A stretch of 64,000 bases of DNA from Streptomyces sp. SN-593 (GTDB lineage Bacteria; Actinomycetota; Actinomycetes; Streptomycetales; Streptomycetaceae): the NCBI RefSeq assembly GCF_016756395.1, contig NZ_AP018365.1:2363501-2427500 (forward strand), in the 5' to 3' direction. How positions within the stretch are numbered: the stretch's first letter is position 1; each line of letters starts with the position of its first letter. Below are positions 62,461-64,000 of the stretch, one piece after another. The translations under genes were made by a program, and so were the position numbers. The notes below the pieces were generated by a model. It was not told the origin of the DNA, did no database searches, and saw only the letters and a list, made by a program, of their open reading frames with translations.

Positions 62461-62560
62461 TCCCGTGATGCCGTGAGCCGGTGAGCCGGGTGATCCCGTA
62501 ATCCGTGAGCCGGTGATCCCGTGAGCCGGTGATCTCGCGCTCCCGCGCTCCCGCGTCGGA
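62458..62560. repeat. Short degenerate tandem repeats
   Basis: Words such as GTGATCCCGTGA and GTGAGCCGGTGA recur about every 10-16 bases after the phosphatase stop codon, ending in CTCCCGCG repeats. They look like slippage products and are non-coding. Confidence 0.7.
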
Positions 62561-62732
62561 CCGATCCACCCGATCCCCCTCGCGCGGAAGGCGCGCGGGC
62601 CGGTCCTCCTCCCGGGGACCGGGACTGTCACACATCGCGGCGCCCGCCGGTTCGTCCTGGCAGCGGCGCCCCGCGACGGGGCGTCCGGCACGGGCAGTCC
62701 ATCCGCACGGACAACGGACAACGGGAGAGAAC

Positions 62733-63089
62733 GTGTTCGCCGCCTACCTCACGGTCACCCTCATCGGCGTGGTCCTCAACGGCGCCGCCGCCGTCACCTA
62801 CCTGATCGGCCACGAATACCCCAAGACCCAGGCGGACATGAAGGGGATCGCCCGCGTGTGGGTGCCGGTCCTCGGCTCGCTGCTGGCGGCGGGCACCGCG
62901 GGCCTGGCGGCCGGGCTCGCGGTGCCGCTGTTCGGCACCCTCGCCGCCTGCGGCCTGGTGCTCTACTTCGTGGGCGCGATCCTCGCCCACCTGCGGGTGG
63001 GTTCGCGCGACATCGTCGGCGGCGCCGTGTTCCTCGCGACGGCGCTCGCCGCGCTCGTCCTGGGCCTCGCCGAGCACGGCGCCTGGTGA
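62733..63089 (+). CDS. DoxX-like small membrane protein
   Basis: A 118-residue protein with four hydrophobic segments (AAYLTVTLIGVVLNGAAAV, VLGSLLAAGTAGLAAGLA, LAACGLVLYFVGAILAHL, GGAVFLATALAALVLGLA), matching the DoxX-like family (PF13564 type). A GTG at 62733 follows GGGAGAG. The function is unknown. Confidence 0.82.
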   Translation: MFAAYLTVTLIGVVLNGAAAVTYLIGHEYPKTQADMKGIARVWVPVLGSLLAAGTAGLAAGLAVPLFGTLAACGLVLYFVGAILAHLRVGSRDIVGGAVFLATALAALVLGLAEHGAW

Positions 63090-63159
63090 CCCGCCGCTCC
63101 GCCCGGGTGTGCCCGGGGCAGCGGTCGCGGGCGCACGGCCGCGCGGCCGCGGGCGGGAC

Positions 63160-63753
63160 TCACAGCAGGGCCGCGCCCGTGGCCGCCTCGTAGAGGCTGA
63201 GCGCGGCCAGCACGACCATGACCACCGCCGCCGCCTTGGTGATCAGCGGCAGGGGCACCCGCTTCATCAGCAGGCGGCCGCCGAAGATGCCGAGCGCCGC
63301 GACCGCCCAGAGCCCGAGCACCGCGCCGATCGCGACGGACACCGGGGCGTCGTAGCGCGCGGCGAGGTTCGCGGTCATGATCTGCGTGAGGTCGCCGAAC
63401 TCGGCCACGAGGATGAGCATGAAGCCGGCACCGGAGACCTTCCAGAAGCTCTGGTCGGCCGGCGCCCTGACCTCCTCCTCGTCGTCGTCCTTGGCGAACA
63501 GCAGCATGGCCGCGCCGCCGAGGAACAGCACCCCGACCACCCCCTGGACCCAGCGGTGCGGGAGCAGCGTCAGCAGGCTGCCGGCCGCGATCGCGAGCGC
63601 GACGTGGACGACGAAGGCGGCGGCGACGCCGACGAAGACGTAGGACGGCCGGTAGCGGGTGCCGAGCATGAGACCGGCGAGCGCGGTCTTGTCGGGCAGT
63701 TCGGCCAGGAAGATCACGCCGAAGACGACGGCGATGACGCTGATGCTGAGCAC
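63160..63753 (-). CDS. GDT1/TMEM165-family (UPF0016) cation exporter
   Basis: A 197-residue membrane protein with six predicted helices in two inverted halves. The family motif ExGD occurs twice: AELPDKTAL near residue 20 and AEFGDLTQI near residue 118; these coordinate Mn2+ or Ca2+. An acidic loop DDDEEE lies between the halves. A yybP-ykoY riboswitch precedes it, which supports manganese export. The GTG at 63753 is chosen because the longer frame enters the leader. Confidence 0.93.
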   Translation of the reverse strand: MLSISVIAVVFGVIFLAELPDKTALAGLMLGTRYRPSYVFVGVAAAFVVHVALAIAAGSLLTLLPHRWVQGVVGVLFLGGAAMLLFAKDDDEEEVRAPADQSFWKVSGAGFMLILVAEFGDLTQIMTANLAARYDAPVSVAIGAVLGLWAVAALGIFGGRLLMKRVPLPLITKAAAVVMVVLAALSLYEAATGAALL

Positions 63754-63847
63754 GGAAGCTGTTCCTCGATCGGTCGGGGCGGCCGTACCGGGAGGAACCA
63801 CGGGCTGTCCGGGGGTCGCTTCGGCACGGCAGCGTCAGGACACTGCG

Positions 63848-63985
63848 GCCGAAGGTCTCGCTGGCGGGCACCGCGGTGCACCGCCTCCGGGCGCCGGCCC
63901 GGCACGCTCCCACCTCGCGGTGCGGAACGGCCCGGCAGTATGTCGACGGTCCGGCGAAGAGCTACTCCCCTTCTGCTCCCGCCAT
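63848..63985 (-). ncRNA. yybP-ykoY manganese riboswitch
   Basis: Reading the minus strand, GCAGAAGGGGAGTAGCTCTTC is followed by CCGTCGACATACTG and later AGCGAGACCTTCGGCCG: the two conserved loop segments and the 3' strand of yybP-ykoY elements. It lies about 95 nt upstream of the GDT1 gene, its usual target. A -10-like TAGCAT lies just before it near the window edge. Mn2+ binding is expected to raise expression. Confidence 0.83.
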
Positions 63986-64000
63986 GCTACGGCATCGCCC

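Overview
The window is about 64 kb of very GC-rich actinobacterial DNA, almost certainly from Streptomyces or a close relative in the Streptomycetaceae. Supporting signs are the extreme GC bias at third codon positions, frequent GTG starts with 4-base gene overlaps, a conservon operon (cvnA-D plus a CYP157-type P450), a recognisable actinobacterial RNase P RNA, XRE/DUF397 pairs, PAS-LuxR antibiotic regulators, rare TTA (bldA) codons in regulators, and remnants of a ram/amf (SapB) locus.

Region 1 (about 0.2-16.7 kb) is a compact, unusual biosynthetic gene cluster. A leftward operon encodes a fatty acyl-AMP ligase-like enzyme, a KAS III-like protein with altered active-site residues, a thioester-reductase-like SDR, a ferritin-like diiron protein and a P450. 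A rightward operon encodes an AurF-type diiron N-oxygenase, a small carrier protein, a class II aminoacyl-tRNA-synthetase-like amino acid:carrier protein ligase, a second copy of the same ferritin-like protein, a phosphopantetheinyl transferase fused in frame to an acyl carrier protein, and an ICMT-like membrane methyltransferase. An MFS exporter, two PAS-LuxR regulators and a TetR/oxidoreductase pair follow. The two operons are related by inverted duplication: the head of the KAS III gene with its promoter, and the tail of the SDR gene with the whole ferritin-like gene, occur in both, and the AurF/carrier/ligase trio sits in the second copy where KAS III and SDR should be. The inferred chemistry is loading of an amino acid on a dedicated carrier, N-oxygenation, and joining to a fatty-acid-derived unit. 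The product is unknown.

Region 2 (17-37 kb) is mostly chromosomal housekeeping or conserved Streptomyces genes: Ku, a CBS/ion-transporter pair with a possible structured leader, LysR/SDR, rnpB with a strong terminator, a haloperoxidase-like hydrolase, yaaA, eda, a histidine phosphatase lacking the usual RNase H half, a zinc-ribbon protein with a CTG start, a Nif3 protein, and an orphan histidine kinase. An IS4-family element with a 12-bp target duplication is inserted exactly at the kinase stop codon. Membrane proteins, a cell-wall amidase and a methyltransferase follow.

Region 3 (37-52.5 kb) holds a P450 and a conservon whose cvnA and cvnB genes are separated by a MITE-like element that recurs at 45.3 kb. 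It then carries an AKR with a MerR-type promoter, an MFS exporter, an esterase-like hydrolase, and a glycosyltransferase/methyltransferase/alpha-alpha toroid operon divergent from a KstR-like TetR regulator with a perfect KstR-type operator between them.

Region 4 (52.5-56 kb) appears to be a decayed ram/amf lanthipeptide (SapB) locus: a RamR-like regulator with a disordered insertion of over 100 residues inside its receiver domain, a ramC-like synthetase pseudogene and a probable ramS remnant. Region 5 (56-64 kb) has an XRE/DUF397 pair, an MFS-MarR fusion, a peptidoglycan-binding membrane protein, a HAD phosphatase, small membrane proteins and a GDT1-family manganese exporter behind a yybP-ykoY riboswitch.
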